NCBI GenBank assembly: GCA_964472565.1
Contig: CAYYNB010000003.1
Location: 33,002 to 97,001, forward strand
DNA: 64,000 bases
DNA from: DATAMF01 sp964472565
GTDB lineage: Bacteria; Chloroflexota; Anaerolineae; Aggregatilineales; Aggregatilineaceae
Reading direction: 5' to 3'
This document shows positions 63,406 through 64,000 of this stretch, piece by piece. Each line of letters begins with the position of its first letter. Position 1 is the stretch's first letter. The notes below the pieces were generated by a model, which saw nothing but the letters and a program-made list of their open reading frames with translations, had not been told where the DNA came from and did no database searches. The position numbers and the translations under genes were made by a program.

Positions 63406-63825
63406 ATGAGTGTCATTACAACCTTCTATAAGGGCAACATGCTCTTTGAAACCAAGATCGGCAATCACGCCATTCAGATCGATGTGCCAGCCGGTATGGG
63501 TGGAACGGATCGGGGACCAACCCCGCCGGAAGTTTTTATTGCCTCCCTCGGCTCTTGCGTCGGCGCTTTCGTCGCGCAATATTGTGAGCGGAACAGTCTG
63601 GATGCGCACGATATGTCAGTCGATGTGCTCTTTGAGAAGGCCGACAACCCGACCCGCCTCGTCAACCTCAAAATCAAGGTGAATATACCGAGCGCCGAAT
63701 GCTCGGATCAGCGTTTGGAAGCGATTCGGCGTGTCGCTGAACATTGTCCTGTCCATAAAACCATTGAAACCATGGAAGGCATTGAGTTCGAGATTCTGGA
63801 TAAGACCGCACCTGAACTGGCATAA
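63406..63825 (+). CDS. OsmC/Ohr-family peroxidase
   Basis: 139 residues. Reduces organic hydroperoxides with a pair of reactive Cys: Cys51 in SLGSCVGAFV and Cys114 in AEHCPVHK, spaced as in OsmC rather than Ohr. Gly-rich GGTDRGPTPPEVFIASLGS matches the family. Cytosolic dimer. Promoter with palindromic operator at 63250-63278 suggests redox or repressor control. A GGGGCGAT hairpin at 63839-63860 may terminate it. Confidence 0.92.
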   Translation: MSVITTFYKGNMLFETKIGNHAIQIDVPAGMGGTDRGPTPPEVFIASLGSCVGAFVAQYCERNSLDAHDMSVDVLFEKADNPTRLVNLKIKVNIPSAECSDQRLEAIRRVAEHCPVHKTIETMEGIEFEILDKTAPELA

Positions 63826-63838
63826 AGTCACGGTTGGT

Positions 63839-64000
63839 GGGGCGATTCACGCATCGCCCCTGATTCCCCTATCGTTCCCCGCATTATACAAATACCCACA
63901 TCTTTTGATGTGCAGCTCAACGCCTCCTCGTAGAGACGTATGCCCACTTAAGCCGTTTTTCGGCGGAAAATATCCGAAATACAGGCATTTCGTAGGGGCG
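63839..64000. repeat. Interspersed repeats (families D, E), running off the window
   Basis: GGGGCGAT-tcacgc-ATCGCCCC hairpin (63839-63860), and TAAGCCGTTTTTCGGCGG (63949-) with a GCATTTCGTAGGGGCG end at the edge. The second piece matches 53691-53740 and appears cut by the end of the window. Confidence 0.8.

Noticed and set aside
43513..64000. Insertion sequences behind the intergenic repeats
   Set aside because: No transposase frame, terminal inverted repeats with target duplications, or integrase was found; the repeats are too short to be autonomous.

Overview
The window reads as chromosomal DNA of a bacterium of the phylum Chloroflexota, most likely a free-living Anaerolineae-like lineage. 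This is an inference from gene content and style, not from a marker-tree placement. Supporting signs are Roadblock/Arf-like GTPase pairs, FHA proteins with a PDLD-x-x-PYG...GVSRRHA signature, a PQQ-propeller Ser/Thr kinase, many lipoproteins and secreted TPR/Fn3/Ig proteins with TPTPT-type linkers, a type 2 IPP isomerase, and no lipopolysaccharide or outer-membrane assembly genes. The sequence is a draft: ten Ns flanked by implausible C runs sit at 44929-44938. No rRNA, CRISPR array, transposase or prophage was seen; one tRNA-Leu(CAA) lies at 50974-51057.

Layout. 1-6.5 kb holds one-carbon and nucleotide metabolism (fhs, cut by the window edge; pyrG-add) mixed with two Roadblock/LC7 proteins and a HAD phosphatase. 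6.5-13.1 kb is a seven-gene minus-strand signalling operon with a very good promoter: soluble Ser/Thr kinase with an eight-repeat propeller, PP2C phosphatase, J-domain/vWA fusion, zinc-ribbon/FHA protein, small acidic protein, OmpR-type regulator and Arf-like GTPase. 13.2-17.9 kb holds hemW, a lipoprotein, type 2 IPP isomerase, acpP and a secreted leucine-rich-repeat protein. 17.9-25.2 kb is a nine-gene minus-strand operon combining surface-glycan genes (UDP-glucuronate decarboxylase-like SDR, O-antigen polymerase, GtrA, glycosyltransferase) with a receiver-only regulator, a thioesterase and a ChlI-like AAA+ ATPase. 25.2-30.6 kb is a three-gene operon: DUF348/G5 lipoprotein, a glycosidase-fold/O-antigen-polymerase fusion and a macro-domain protein.

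31-45 kb is dominated by very large genes: an Ig-repeat lipoprotein, rpoB standing alone without rpoC, and a secreted M6-type metalloprotease with duplicated Fn3-like modules, followed by a PspC/LiaF-like envelope-stress pair beside the assembly gap. 45-64 kb holds smaller secreted and regulatory genes: a double GNAT, an FHA protein, a peptide-binding protein, paralogous one-pass membrane proteins, an ECF sigma/anti-sigma/Nudix operon, TPR proteins, an SH3b-S9 peptidase, an M1/M61-like peptidase, an SDR-cysH pair and an OsmC peroxidase. From 43.5 kb on, intergenic gaps are filled by several families of short palindromic repeats.

The best candidates for something little described are the kinase/phosphatase/vWA/FHA/GTPase operon (reminiscent of TerY-P triads but with different fusions), the 1039-residue glycosidase-fold/O-antigen-polymerase fusion whose expected nucleophile Glu is Asn, and a 74-bp promoter element found twice with identical spacing.
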